Assembly: GCA_014529385.2 (NCBI GenBank)
Contig: CM043965.1
Location: 18,613,412 to 18,677,411, forward strand
DNA: 64,000 bases
Reading direction: 5' to 3'
Source of the DNA: Adiantum capillus-veneris
Lineage: Eukaryota; Streptophyta; Polypodiopsida; Polypodiales; Pteridaceae
Each line of letters begins with the position of its first letter. The first letter of the stretch is position 1. Below are positions 45,300 to 57,457 of this stretch, one piece after another. The notes beneath the pieces are model-generated. The model was not told the origin of the DNA. It did no database searches and saw only the letters and a program-made list of their open reading frames with translations. The translations under genes and the position numbers were made by a program.

Positions 45300-46049
45300 A
45301 TGGCCACTCGAGCCTCATCTCGAGGAAAGCTCACATTTTCCGCGGTCGTAGCCACGCCCACGAAGATAGATGGCATCGCCCGTCTTCAAAATGAACTCGA
45401 AAGACTTCGCAAGGAAAACGAGGAGCTGAAGCAACGGCTCGTTTTCATCAAGTCTCGGCTCACCATAGTAGAGAACTCCAAGAAGGAAGAGATGGAACAG
45501 ATAGAAATCAAGCTTAATGAAACAAAAGCGGAAGTGGAAACCACCCTCATGCAGAAGGTCAAGACTCAAGTGCAGGATGTCATCTCCTGCAAAGTTGAAG
45601 ATCGTGTAGTATCTATGCTACGCGAACAACGATAACAAGATGATATCGCTCTCAATGTTCGCATTGGCGGGCTTCCAAGCGATTGGAAAGGAGAAGGAAA
45701 GTTTCACATGTCTTTCGCCCGCATCCAAACAACAATCCATATGGTACAATGGGACCAAGCAACAATCACCACTCTTACACACGAGCATCGCACCAACCAT
45801 GCAATCCTCACCTTCAAGACCAAGGCGGATCGAGTCAAGTTCCTTGAGCAATCAAGGCTTCTCAAGGACACAAGAATTTGGTTTGCTGAAGATCTCACAC
45901 ACACCCAACTCAAGCAAAAGAAGGCAGAACTCCAAAAGATGAGTGAAGCGTGCATAGCAGGAAAATGGGCAGTCTGTCGAGGAGGTAAAGCCATTATCCA
46001 GAAGTTCCGAACTCCCAAGCCGGAGCCCTCTTCACCTACCCCTCCTTAG
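45300..46049 (+). pseudogene. LINE ORF1-like gene: coiled coil, RRM-like and C-terminal domains, one stop
   Basis: A single frame from the ATG at 45300 to the stop at 46047-46049 is interrupted only by TAA at 45633-45635. Residues 25-70 form a coiled coil (LQNELERLRKENEELKQRL). After the stop codon the frame reads VRIGGLPSDW and AILTFKTKADRVKFLEQ, an RRM-like fold, then FAEDLTHTQLKQKK and AGKWAVCRGGKAIIQKF. That order (coiled coil, RRM, C-terminal domain) is the design of L1-type ORF1 RNA-binding proteins, and the GKWAVxRGGK block is common in plant LINE ORF1. No ORF2 (endonuclease/RT) follows, so the copy is truncated or solitary. Confidence 0.6.
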
Positions 46050-46208
46050 GTTTTGTTCATTTCACTTTATCTCCTCCTTTTCCACCCCTCGTTGGACCCT
46101 CAGTCCTTAACTGATATGTATCCAACAACCCCCTAACTCAGAAGGAATCCTTTGTAATGCTTTGTTTCTGGTCCCATAGGTCATATCTGACCTCCGTGGA
46201 AGATAATC

Positions 46209-46263
<55 letters not shown>

Positions 46264-47320
46264 AGGCGCCTTCCCCTACAATGTAGTTGAGTTGTTTTTT
46301 TGTTTTCCTCCTCCTCCTCCTCCTGCAATGCAAAAACTTCTCTTTTTTCCTCTGTGTGTGTGTGTGTGTGTGTGTGTGTCTCTCTCTCTCTGTGGGAGTA
46401 GCATCTCAAGAGGTAGGAGGAGGTAGGTGTCGCCCCAATCCAGTACCCTTCTGGCATTGTCCTTGGCCATACAGAGTGCCCCCTTCTCTGGCTTCAAGTA
46501 ATTATGTAGACCAAATAGGACATGGCCACACGAAAACTCGATAGCTTCAAGTAATTGCGCAGACCAGATGGGAGATGGCCATGGGCAAGTGGCTGATGAG
46601 GGGATGGAGGCGGCGCGACAACAAAGCAAGGAAATAGTGGGGCCTAGCATCGGATGACTACCAGCTTCAAAACAGGATGGGGAGAGCAAAGACACAATAT
46701 ACGGGAGCCCTGGGCGACAATCCATGCAATGCAAGCTATGGTAACGGTTGATCAACGACTTGCGCGAAGAATAGTGGCAAGAGAGTCTCGAGTGGCAAGA
46801 GAGATGCCAAACAATCAGCAGGTGAATCACCACAGCACCGAGCCCAAGCGTCCAATCATGGCACTCAGGATGTTTTGGGCCAAAAATTCTTGTCTACATT
46901 TCACTACAAAGGGCACTATAAACTGGGAGTATAATCAGCTTTTGAAACATTGGGGGCCAGCACCTTTATGCTCTTATATAAGATCTGGCACACTATCAAT
47001 TTGTTCCTATCTTGTTAAAAGAAAAAGTATATCACCCTCCACCTCAACTAAACATATCAGCATAAAAACAAAAAGTTTAGCATCTAGATAGAAAATGTTA
47101 TCCTTGGAATAGTGGGGGTGGTTATGGAGCGAGCTTTTTTCTTCCCCCACCACCTCTACCTGCCATTGCCGCCCCTTACCACCCATGACCACCAACACCC
47201 AAGCCCACCATCGGTGGTTGGTGGTGTTAGCTCACTACCACCATCCTCCTCCTACGACCACCGCCCATTGACGCCGGTTCTCCTCCCACTCTTCCTTCCA
47301 GTGGGCTACTCAAGGACCTC

Positions 47321-47353
<33 letters not shown>

Positions 47354-47403
47354 CCCTCTCTCTTTGTCTCTCACTTGTCTCTCTCTCCCCCCTCCCCCCA
47401 ACA

Positions 47404-47447
<44 letters not shown>

Positions 47448-47533
47448 ATCCTGTCCCTCTCACTTTATTTTGCTGATTTTTTCTCTCTTTCTCTCTCACT
47501 TGTCTATTTCTACCCCCTCCCCCCACACCCACA

Positions 47534-47585
<52 letters not shown>

Positions 47586-47632
47586 CTCGTCTCTCTCTCT
47601 CTCCCCCCTCCCCCCACACACACTCTCTCTTT

Positions 47633-47697
<65 letters not shown>

Positions 47698-48240
47698 CAC
47701 ATTCCCTAATTGCATATTAAAAGACAACAATGATAGAATTCACTTTGTTGAAAATTCAAAACAATATCATCATTTGCACAACTCAAGGTAAATGTGATAG
47801 CCCAACAAATGCTAGATTATTACAACAATTTTTTTGCACTCAGTACAGTTTTGAGCTCTTTATCAGCCAGACTAGACTGATGAATGAACATGTTGTGGTT
47901 TATGTCCATTCCAAACACTCTCAAGTATATATAATACAAGTGTTTGCAAGCCACATAGGTCATTCCTTCCCCTAACCTCCTTTGGAAGTCTCTGCAAGTA
48001 CAACTAGGATTCCTATCTATTGTGACTCAATATTTCTCACCACGTAACTTTGAGTTTGGTGTTTCTGCAATGAAGACTTCATGCTTACCGATCGTTACCA
48101 TTTCCACTTGTTCGATGACCATTTCTAGTCCTAGAGCACTGTCGATCCTTTTCGATGCCTCTTCAGAAACACCTGTCCTATACCTGCCCGCACGTCTTTG
48201 CCCTTGCACTTCCATAGTTTCTGTTGTGATATGAAACCCG
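46050..48240. other. Microsatellite-rich DNA without a recognised gene
   Basis: (CT)n lies at 46212-46262, (GT)n at 46353-46379, and a composite CT/CCCCCTCCCCCCACACAC cluster at 47323-47692 in which a ~110-bp unit (C-rich, CACAC, then CT) appears about three times. The rest (46400-47300 and 47700-48240) shows no convincing coding on either strand. Confidence 0.6.
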
Positions 48241-48245
48241 GCTAG

Positions 48246-48881
48246 CTACAAAGACTTTACTTCTAGCGCTGTTAAGTTCGTGCCCTGTGCCAATGGCCAC
48301 TCAAGTGGAGGTCTTGGATGCCGCATCACAATATGTGGACATACATCCCACACATGTTTGACATCGTCACTACAAAACCATACCCATGTCTCATTGTTAC
48401 GCCCCTCCCAGTTGCGTTTTCCCCAAAGATTTGGTGCCGTTGTTCCCTCTGCGCATAAATTCACCTTTTTCTTGCACTTTCCACCTTTGATTTTTCCTTG
48501 GCAAGTGAACTTAGACCCCGGTTTGCACCTACGGATTTCCCACATGGTGTCATTTATGTCAACCTCGATGGCCCTAATTTTCACCCTGTCATTCTCCTCG
48601 GCCATAGAGTGATCTTGGGTTACCTGTGATGCATCTACAAATGACAACTTTTCGAGCCTTTCTTTGTCGAGCAACATTTTCAGTGACATACTTTGGCCTG
48701 TGTGAACTATTTTCCTCCTCGCCTATAGCATTGCCGAATGTCTTCGGTCGCCTTGTCATTGTAACCCGGTCTCCAAAAAACTCTAGCACCTTGGAAGACC
48801 AGTTCCTCCAATTGCATCATTCACAACACGGCTAGTCTGTGATGGAGTAGGTGTGTGAAATTGTCGTGAACCTGCCCTGTC
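48246..48881 (-). pseudogene. 3' part of the split minus-strand gene (Cys-rich C-terminus)
   Basis: This piece continues the gene whose upstream exons lie at 59996-62366. The frame enters from the target duplication and is open to a stop near 48792. Shifted frames follow: one with TMTRRPKTFGNAIGEEENSS, then 48689-48246 (147 aa), which ends at a TAG. The last frame has a cysteine-rich block (RRCKPGSKFTC, GGKCKKK, FCSDDVKHVWDVCPH) that could bind zinc. Frames do not join without shifts, so the copy is decayed. I do not recognise the block. Confidence 0.45.
48877..48881. repeat. Target-site duplication (left) CTGTC
   Basis: An exact match to 59996-60000 after the right LTR. Confidence 0.9.
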
Positions 48882-49034
48882 CGTCAGGACACCGGCAAGG
48901 CCGGACTAGACAAGGCAGGGTAGGGCTAGGCGGTGTGGAACGGGGAGTCCAACTAGGGTAAAGGGCCAAGGGCATGCCTATATAAAGGGTGGTTGGGTGG
49001 TGGACTCTCAGGCTCTAGTCACCCCTGTCTTACA
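48882..49034 (+). repeat. Left LTR of the chromovirus, 153 bp
   Basis: GTCAGGACACCGGCAAGG...CTGTCTTACA. The first base is C instead of the T seen in the right copy. It includes a TATA box, CTATATAAAGG, at 48977-48987. Confidence 0.92.
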
Positions 49035-49035
49035 T

Positions 49036-49047
49036 TGGTATCAGAGC
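49036..49047 (+). promoter_or_regulatory. Primer-binding site, initiator tRNA-Met
   Basis: TGGTATCAGAGC, one base inside the left LTR; an exact match to the usual plant site. Confidence 0.9.
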
Positions 49048-49828
49048 ATGGTCTATTTTGGGCAAGAGGGCGTGGAGCGTTTTGCATGCTCCTCTCTTTG
49101 AGGGCGTGAAGAGCCGCCTGCTAAGAAGGAAGACGAAGTCCCATAGCGTGTGCAAAGCCGCTTGGCTAGGGAGGGAGAGATTCTCGACGTCCCCCATATG
49201 GTGTATGGCCTAGCTCGGCGGATGCACGCTGCGAAGGGGAGGCATTCTCGTCACTACAGTGACACCCAACACGCAACCGATGGGCCTCTCTCTCTCTCCC
49301 TCGCCCTTGCGGCACTGCCTTGGTCGCCATAGTCGACAGTAGACTTGTTTTTCCACACTCAAGGCGCCCACAAGCCTTTGGCCTTGGGGAATTCCTCAAA
49401 ATTTTCAAGCTAGGGTGCGTGCCCACCCGGGCACACACCCCATACACAAGGTGTTCGACGGTTGTCGGCCGAGCTTCGACACAAGCATCAGCAAGGGTCC
49501 ACAAAATTCTCGGCAAAACTGTCAAAAGTTCAAAAATTGCAGAAATTTGACGAAGTTGAAGTTTTCAAACAAAGGATCTATTGCACCTTCTTCCTTCGGG
49601 AAGATTAAGTCGCCTACGACGTTTCAAAGTGAACAATTACGTTTCAAGCAGTACAAATTTTTGTCGGCATCTTCAAGCATAATTGATTCAACTATCAAGA
49701 GCTTGCGGAGTTCCATATACGGCAGACTACTCTCGATTTTCACGGAATTAGCAAGGCTACTATACTTTGCGAGTGCTCCCAATATTAGGTATATTTTGTG
49801 AGTACTTCTTTTACCGCACTGTGTAGCC
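49048..49828 (+). other. 5' leader of the chromovirus
   Basis: No gene. About 780 bp of untranslated leader between the primer site and the gag ATG at 49829. Confidence 0.6.
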
Positions 49829-51540
49829 ATGGATTTGGATATCAATATGACATTCGATTTTGAGCAAAGTACTCCTGATCCTACCAATGATGGCTCGCGG
49901 CCGGATCCTTTCAAGGAGAGTACCCGCGATGCTATGGCAGGAGAAGATATTTATGAGTTGCTCGGTATTCAAGAATTTCATGCACTTCAGACACGCATGA
50001 CAGTCATGGATGAAAATTTTAAAGCTTTAAATGAAAATGTTACTAAACTCTAAACATTAGTAATTAAATTAATGCATCAGCAGTCTAAGAGTCCTGCTGA
50101 CATCCACATGCATGAGCACGTTGGCACACAAGGGCAAGGCCCAACAAATGATACATTGCATACTCTCACTGCCAAAGAGGTGGATGACTTGCCAAAGAAC
50201 TTTAAACCACCAGTCTTTAAGGGTGAAGACCGAGACCACAATAAGGATGTAGTGAACATCTTTCTCAACAAATGGGATGGAATTCATGCCTTACGACGTA
50301 CTCCGGATGCAGTCAGAGCTCTACAGACAAGCTTAACTCTGGGAGGCAAAGCCTACAAATGGTGGATGTCTCTCAAGGAGAAGAACATCATACCACAGAG
50401 TTGGGAAACCTTTGAAGCAATGTTTAGCAAGGAATTTTTGCTTACAAACGAGGCCGATCGGAATTGGACGTGTTGCGACACATGTTCCATGCGCCAATAC
50501 CCATCACTCCTTGAATATATCTCTCACTATCGGGACATTATCCTCAAGTTGGAAGGCTTGGATACCTTTCAACAAGTACGAGGGTTCATACGAGGTCTGA
50601 CACCTGAGCTTAAGAAGTATGTCAAGACCCAAGACCGTAAAACACTTCAGGAAGCCATAGTGAAAGCACAGATTCATGATGACCCTGATGAGAAGAAAAT
50701 ACATAATAGTAACGTGCCTGCTAGTATACATGGTAATACATGCACTCAGTATGGGCACAATGAAAGAAAATTTATGGTTGCTAATTCAGATGCATCAAAA
50801 AAACCCAAGGGGTCCAGGGGTCCTCTCTCTCCTGAGGATTTTGATAAAGCCAAGAAAGAGAAGTTATGTTTTCAATGTTTAGGAAGAGGTCATGGCAAAA
50901 AGGATTGTCCCAAGGGGAAATCTGTTGCTAAGGGGAAGGAGAAAGCAGTGCACACGGTGCAACTACTGTCTCTTGAGTCTTCCTCAAAATTCTCCACAGT
51001 GGAAGTAACACACACGGAGGTGGTGCATGAATGCTGTCTCATAGCTTCCATGTGGCAACACACCTTTGGACCACATGAGTTAGTATGTATGCACGGATAT
51101 CTGCAAGGGCACAAGGTGTGCATCTTGGTAGATGACGGTGCTACTCACAATTTCATCAATTATGGGTTGGTGAAAAAGCTCAAACTGCCTCAAACTCCAA
51201 GTACCCACCACTACAAGGTAGCAATGATGAATGGACATGATACTGAAATATGGGATACTCAATGCCAAGCTGTTCCATTGGAAGTACAAAGGGTACTCTA
51301 CTTGTTTGGATTTTCAGGTTATGAGCATGGAAAGGGCTGATGTGGTTCTTGGTAGGGAGTGGTTGCATAGCCTAGGACCATCACTTAGCTATGAGCACAA
51401 CAGCTTGATGTTTGAATCCCATGGCGCACATGTGTTGTTGTTAGGAGAAAAAGATATACCTTCATCACCACTGATTTGTATCACTGAGCTTATGCAGCTC
51501 GTTTCTGATAATGAAATAGATCAAGTTTTCTTGTGTTAGT
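49829..51540 (+). pseudogene. Chromovirus gag and protease
   Basis: The frame opens at ATG 49829 (MDLDINMTFDFEQSTPD) and is broken once by TAA at 50051. It then runs open from 50054 to 51340. It has the capsid region (WWMSLKEKNI, SWETFEAMFSKEF), one CCHC knuckle (CFQCLGRGHGKKDC, about 50870-50911) and a protease with VDDGATHNFI near 51130. The usual residue after the catalytic Asp is Ser, Thr or Gly; here it is Asp. A frameshift near 51300 moves the protease C-terminus (ADVVLGREWLHSLG) to the 51231-51539 frame. These would form the particle and process it; the breaks make this copy inactive. Confidence 0.85.
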
Positions 51541-53285
51541 CACTATCTCATTTTCTTTCTAACATTGAGTCTATTGAACATTCCTCAACGCCGCATGCTT
51601 CTCTCTCCTCTATTCCACCAATTTCTAATTCTAAACAAGCAAACGTTGCTAGTCAATTACAAAAATTATTAAAGGAATTTCAAGATGTATTTCCTAATAA
51701 TTTGCCGTCAAGATTACCGCCGACACGATCAGTACAACATAGCATTGACGTGGCTGCAGGCTGTAAACCTGTTAGTAAACCACCTTACCGTCTGAGTTAC
51801 TCACAGGCTGCTGATGTGGAACGTCAGCTTGCTGACTACCTTAGCAAAGGGTTTATACAACCTAGTTCTTCACCATGGGCTTTGCCTATCCTTTTAGTGA
51901 AGGAAAAGGATGGCAATATGCGCATGTGCGTAGACTAACGGGGCTTAAATACGGTAACAGTTAAGAAAAAATACCCATTGCCAAGAGTAGATGATTTATT
52001 TGATAAGCTAACTCATGCTCGCATTTTTAAGATAATCGACTTGCGGTCAGATATCACCAAGTCCGTATTCGACTGGCCGATATACCTAAGACTGCATTCC
52101 GAACACGGTTTGGACACTACGAGTTTTTGGTGATGCCCTTTGGGTTAAGCAATGCGCCCGCAACATTCATGACACTTATGGATAGTGTCTTGAAGCCATA
52201 GTTGGGCAAATTTGTCATTGTTTTCCTCGATGACATCCTAGTCTATAGTGCTTCTGAAGAAGAGCACTTACAACATCTGAGGCAGGTGTTTGAGTTGTTA
52301 TGTACAAACAAGTTATATGCCAAGGAATCTAAATGTGATTTTCTAAAAGATGAAATTCATTATTTAGGGAATGTTATTTCAGCTCACGGCCTATACATGG
52401 ATCAATCCAAAGTGGATACCATTAGAAAATGGTCTCCTCCTAAAAATCTGGAAGAATTACATATATTTTTAGGATTTGCAGGTTTTTGTCGAAGGTTCGT
52501 TAAAAACTATGCTCAAATTGTTGTTCCTATGACGGATCAACTTAAAGGCAAAGTAAAGGCTTTTCAGTGGGGATCCGCTCAACAACACAATTTCGATACG
52601 CTCAAGGATGCATTAGCTACAGCTCCTATACTGGCTATTGTAGATCCTTTGAAACCATTGTTTTTGGAAACGGATGCCAGTGATCGTGCTATTGGAGCAG
52701 TCATGTTACAAGACAGACGGCCGATCGCATTTGAAAGTAAGAAGCTTGATGCAGCTCAGTAGAACTATTCTGCTTATGAATGCAAACTCTATGCAATAGT
52801 GTGTGCCTTAAAGACATGGTAGCATTATCTGTATGGGGCTCAGTTCGAGATTGTGTTTGACCATGAAAGCATCAAATGGTTTACACAACAAAAAAAATTT
52901 AAAGGGTCGAAAAGTCGAGCGGGCCGAGATCCTTCAGGAATATGATGCCAAGCTAAGGTATCTCAAAGGCTGATACAATGTAGTGGCAGACGCTCTAAGT
53001 AGAATGCCAGAGATCAATTCGCTCTTGTTCACAAAACTTTGTAGTGAATTTTTAGATTCTCTCAAGGGCAAATATGAGCATGATGAAGCATATTCCAAAG
53101 TGTGGATCCATGTTCAAAAGAGGGATCCTTCTCACTCCAATGACGGTAGTGTACAGTTAATCTCCACACCTAGTTCTCCTTTATCAAGTGATGAACTACA
53201 GCGATGGAAGCATTTTACCATCGACAATGGGTACCTACTCCACAAGGGGAGAGTTTGTGTACCGACGGACACGAACATTCGGCGC
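51541..53285 (+). pseudogene. Chromovirus reverse transcriptase and RNase H
   Basis: The 51702-51938 frame begins RT (KPPYRLSYSQAADVERQL, SPWALPILLVKEKDG) and stops at TAA in place of the Tyr or His of VDYR. After shifts, 52202-52762 carries the catalytic FLDDILVYS (from about 52222), IHYLGNVIS and FLGFAGFCRRFV, then RNase H starting at FLETDASDRAIGAV. Further RNase H motifs follow after a stop (FDHESIKW) and end at VADALSRMPE (about 52981). The linker to integrase (DNGYLLHKGRVCVPTD) ends at 53285, where the copia element is inserted. Confidence 0.88.
53281..53285. repeat. Target-site duplication (left) of the copia element, GGCGC
   Basis: It matches GGTGC at 58743-58747 with one transition. 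Confidence 0.8.
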
Positions 53286-53504
53286 TGAAGTCTCGGAGTG
53301 GAGCTTAGATCGATTCACACACACACACAAATGCACAAACAGAGAGCTTACACAGTATGCAGAGACTTATTTTGAAGGGTTATCTCCCAAATCTTATTAT
53401 TCACACAAGTATAAGTGAGTATATACAAAGAGTTAGTGATAAGCGAGTTAGGAGGGCGGCCGGCCATATCCGTATAAAAGGCCACTTGGGCTTTAATCCC
53501 AACA
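53286..53504 (-). repeat. 3' LTR of the copia element
   Basis: On the minus strand it starts TGTTGGGATTAAAGCCC and ends CTTCA. It contains a (CA)n stretch near 53318. Confidence 0.92.
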
Positions 53505-53516
53505 AACTCCCACTTA
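53505..53516 (-). promoter_or_regulatory. Polypurine tract of the copia element
   Basis: On the minus strand, AAGTGGGAGTT directly precedes TGTTGGG, the usual copia arrangement. Confidence 0.75.
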
Positions 53517-53588
53517 AAGTCCAATGTGGCACTTTAAGTAACTGTAAATCTATGAACATAAATGTACAAAGATTTACATGGCTCTCAT

Positions 53589-54260
53589 CTATCCAATGTT
53601 GAATAACTCACGACAATGCACAAAGCCCTCTCCCGGAAGTCCCTTTGTGAGTAGATCAATAGGATTGTCATTGGTGTGGATCTTCATCAGTTGTATCTGC
53701 TTGTCTTCAAGTACTTCCCTAATGAAGTGATATTTCACATCAATATGCTTAGTCTTCGAATGGAATACTGGATTCTTTGCCAATTGTATAGCACTTTGAC
53801 TATCACAATATAACTCTGGCATATCTACTTTGATTCCCAAGTCTGCTACGGATCTACCAAGCCAAACAACTTCTTTGCATGCCTCATTTGCTGCAACATA
53901 CTCAGCTTCTGTAGTAGACTGCGTAATACAATCTTGTAATCGGATATGGCACCTCTAGCCAATGTAAAGACATAGCCTGATGTAGATCTCCTCTTATCCA
54001 AATCTCCTGCATAATCTGAGTCAGTATATACTCTGACAGTCAAATCCTGACTACCATAGCGTATGCGCATACTCTTTGTATGTTTTAAGTATCTCATGAT
54101 ATCTTTCACTACCTCCCAATGTTTCTTGCTAGGATTTGACATATATTTGCTAACCACTCCCACTGCAAATGCAATATCCGGATGTGTAGCAATCATTGCA
54201 TACATCAAACTCCCACATGTAGATGCATACGACACTGTATCCATTTCAACCTTTTCCACC
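53589..54260 (-). pseudogene. Copia RNase H
   Basis: The 54259-53846 frame has SYASTCGSLMYAMIATHPDI, VYTDSDYAGDLDKRRSTSGY (first acidic block) and a frame break near 53940. The 53840-53589 frame has LYCDSQSAIQLAKNPVFHSK and HIDVKYHFIREVL. These are standard plant copia RNase H motifs. The frame shift between the halves removes function. Confidence 0.88.
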
Positions 54261-54309
54261 TCAGACTATGGGTAATCTTGGTTGCTTAGTTTCACATATG
54301 ACGGCAATG

Positions 54310-54970
54310 GTGTCATCAATGCCTTTCCCCTGTCCATATGGAAACGTTGCAACACCTTGTCAATATACTCTTTCTGAGATAAGGAGAGTATCTTCTTTTA
54401 CCTATCTTGCTGGATACGCATACCCAGTACATGACTTGCCTCACCCATGACTTAAGAACTGAAATTTCTGCCATTTGTCTACCAGCAAGTAACATGTCAT
54501 CCACGTACAAGATGAGGATTATCAAGCTACCATCCTTAACTTGTCGAGTATACAGGCAATGATCTGTCTCACTTCTCTTGTATCCTTGAGAAAACATAAA
54601 TTGGTGAAACTACTTGTACCATTCTCTTGGTGCATGTTTCAAGCCATAAAGACTCTCTCTCAAACGACATACCAATTTCTCTTTGCCTTTCTCAACATAC
54701 CCTTCTGGCTGCTTCATATAAACCTCCTCATGAAAATCTCCATGAAGAAATGCCGTTTTCACATCCATCCGATGTAAATGCAGATCATGTGTGGCAACCA
54801 AAGCAAGTACACTTCTCAATGTTGTCACCTTGACAACTGGTGAAAAGACTTCATCAAAATCTATTCCGTGCTCCTGTTAAAACCCTTAGCAACCAACCGT
54901 GCTTTGTATTTTGGTTGTCCATCATGAGGAGTAAGCTTATACCTGTAAACCCACTTACAAGGTAGAGCTT
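54310..54970 (-). pseudogene. Copia reverse transcriptase
   Basis: The 54828-54610 frame reads LHRMDVKTAFLHGDFHEEVY and LVCRLRESLYGLKHAPREWY. After a stop, 54597-54316 has FSQGYKRSETDHCLY and the catalytic LILYVDDMLL near 54500. The fingers part upstream (54970-54840) is also readable but frame-shifted. Confidence 0.9.
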
Positions 54971-54977
54971 TCTTGCC

Positions 54978-56150
54978 CTATGGAAATTGAACCAAATCCC
55001 ACGTTTGATTCTTATGCAAAGCCTTCATCTCTGATTGCATGGCCAACTGCCATTTTTTCGAGTCAACCACTTGTAATGCCTCCTTGTAACAAGATGGTTC
55101 TCCACAATCCATGAGCATGACATAATTTAGAGGTGGCACATAACGATCATGTGGTTTGGAGACACGCTCAGAATGTCTCACCACAACTGATTCTGCCTCT
55201 CTAGCCACTATAGACTGTTCGTGAGCCTGACCATGCTGTCTTGATGTGCTAGCACTAGGTCCATCTTCCCTGAAGACAACTCTTCTGATCTCCTCTGTCT
55301 TCTCTGGCTTAGCATGAAACTTGGCTTCATTGAAATGCACATCATTGCTACGAATAGCTTTTCTGGACTCAGGATCCCAAAGCTGGTAACCCATCTCGCC
55401 TGATTCTCCGTAGCCAAGAAATATACACTTCTTGCTCTTTGGTTCTAACTTATTCCTGAACTCCTTAGGAATATGGCTATAAGCTTCACAACCAAAGAAT
55501 CTGAGATGCTTATACAAAGGTGGATTGCCTATCCATAGCATCTCGACCACTTCACTCTTATCCAGAACCCTACTAGGAGACCTATTGATCAAATTGATTG
55601 TTGTGGCCACTGCTTCCGCCCAAAATCCATCAGGCAACTTAGCATTTGACAACATGCTTCTGACCTTCTCTTGTATGGTCCTATACATACATTCTGCAAC
55701 TCCATTTTGTGAAGGATTGTATGGTGCAGTAAGTTCCCGCTTATCCCTTTTTCTTCACAAAAGTCTTGAAAATCTTTCAAAATGTACTCTTCACCATTGT
55801 CAGTTCTCAAGCACTTCAGCTTCTGACCACTCTGATTCTCCACAAGCTGCAAGAATGTCTTAAAGACCTTGAGCACCTCATCCTTGTGCTTCAAGAAGTA
55901 AACCCATACTCTACGAGAATAGTCGTCTATAAAGGTACAAAAGTACGCTGCTCCCCCTAGCGACAAACTAGACATTGGTGTCTGGGCGGTTCTTGTGTTT
56001 GCTTACCATAAACACAATGCTCACAAAACTCAAAATCTTGAAATGAAAAGCCAAGCAAATAACCATAACGAGAAAGTATTTCTATTCCTCTTTTTGACAT
56101 ATGTCCCAGCCGACGATGCCACAATGACACACTTGGCTGCTCAATCACAT
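54978..56150 (-). pseudogene. Copia integrase
   Basis: The zinc module is at 56148-56010 (LWHRRLGHMSKRGIEILSRY...FCEHCVYGKQ). The catalytic core follows: TFIDDYSRRVWVYFLKHKDE, the second Asp in CLRTDNGEEY, and the Glu region near 55690. The expected first-Asp block (HSDxxGP) is not readable; about 15 codons seem to be missing between GKQTQEPPRHQ and the MSSLSLGG segment. The 55688-54978 frame (236 aa) carries the C-terminal part (KCIFLGYGESGEMGYQLWDP) and the linker to RT. Confidence 0.88.
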
Positions 56151-56153
56151 TAA

Positions 56154-56515
56154 TTACATGGTTTTAACCCTTGAAACATGTAAAGTGTACAGAGTTCCTG
56201 ACTTGCTGCCATGTGCTATAGTGATTGAACCTTTGGAGATCTTCCAAGCGCTGCTCCCAAAGACTGTCACATAACCAGCATCATCCAACTTCCCTGTACT
56301 GATCAAGCTCTTTCGGATTGCTGAAACATGTATGGCATTCTTGAGCCATAAAGAAGATCCATTCTGAAACTTCAACTGCACATCTCCCACTCCAAGTACG
56401 TCACAAACCTGCTCATTTCCAAGTCTGATATAATCTTTAGGAGCCACATATGATGTAAACCACTCTTTGTACAGAGAAACATGTAAAGATGCCCCTGAGT
56501 CGATAATCTAATCAT
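56154..56515 (-). pseudogene. Copia protease
   Basis: IIDSGASLHVSLYKEWF starts near 56510 and gives the active site DSG, but a stop codon precedes it in the frame. The 56447-56154 frame carries the rest and the pre-integrase segment (KNAIHVSAIRKSLISTGKL). Confidence 0.85.
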
Positions 56516-57457
56516 TCATAGCATGTCCATCCTCTGCAGTCAAGGAAACAGAATCACAATTGCTTGCGAGGAAGATGTCACCAGCTGCTATACCAGAATC
56601 AGTGTTTGAACCAAATCCTGTGACATTCACCTCTTCAATCTTCATTGAAATCTTCTTTTCATCTTGCTCAGAACTCTTTGTTTTGCCTTTTTCTTGTTTC
56701 CACTTCGTACAGTCTCTCTTCATGTGACCCTTCTTGCCACAATGGTAGCATTCTATGTCATCCTTTGACTTCGTTCGAGTCACGAGACTTACTTCAGTTT
56801 TGTACCTTCTTACCATTATTCTCTTTAGACTGTTGTCTCCCTCGAACGACCAAAGCACTATTGCCTTTGCCTTTGTCAATGTTCTTCTTGTTCACTTCCT
56901 CTGTGAGCAAGCTACCTTCTACATTGGCACTTCTAAGTCCTTTTGGCACGACATAATTACTTACCGCTGTGCGAAAAGTATCCCAACTGTCTGGCAAAGT
57001 GATTAAGAGAAACATAGCCTTCACTGAATCTGAAAAGACTATATCCTGTGCTGTTAACTGGCTAAAAAGTGTGTGAAATTTATTGAGATGATTTGACATG
57101 GCTGTCCCTTCCTGCATCTTCAAATCCACCAATTTCTTGAGCCAATAAATCTGAGAAGCAACACTTTGTTTCTTGTACATACCGCATAGCTTTTTCCATA
57201 CGCCATACACTATAGTCTCTTCTGCTACGTTGAAGTAAACATTTTCTGCCAGTGTCAGTATGATTGTGGAACAAGCTAACTCATCAAGCTCTTCCCACTC
57301 ATCTTTAGCCATACCTTCTGGTCTCTCCCCTTTGAGCTTCAGTGGCTTCACTTGTTTTTTCTGCACCAAAACCTACCAAATCTGCTTCTTTCAGAGTGGA
57401 AAGTTTGTGCCATCCAGCTTCTTTATGTTGTAAAGAGTCTCACTTTGAGAAGATGCC
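56508..57457 (-). pseudogene. Copia gag
   Basis: It starts at the ATG at 57457 (MASSQSETLYNIKKLDG). After a stop at 57391 the 57369-56794 frame (191 aa) carries the gag core: SQIYWLKKLVDLKMQEGTAM and HLNKFHTLFSQL, then ALVVRGRQQSKEN. The CCHC knuckle CYHCGKKGHMKRDC lies near 56760-56710 in a shifted frame. Confidence 0.87.

Noticed and set aside
46654-47091. 145-aa plus-strand frame
   Set aside because: No recognisable domain, no codon pattern or splice context that separates it from chance.
53188-53602. Frames across the copia LTR junction
   Set aside because: They fuse chromovirus coding with LTR sequence and have no biological meaning.
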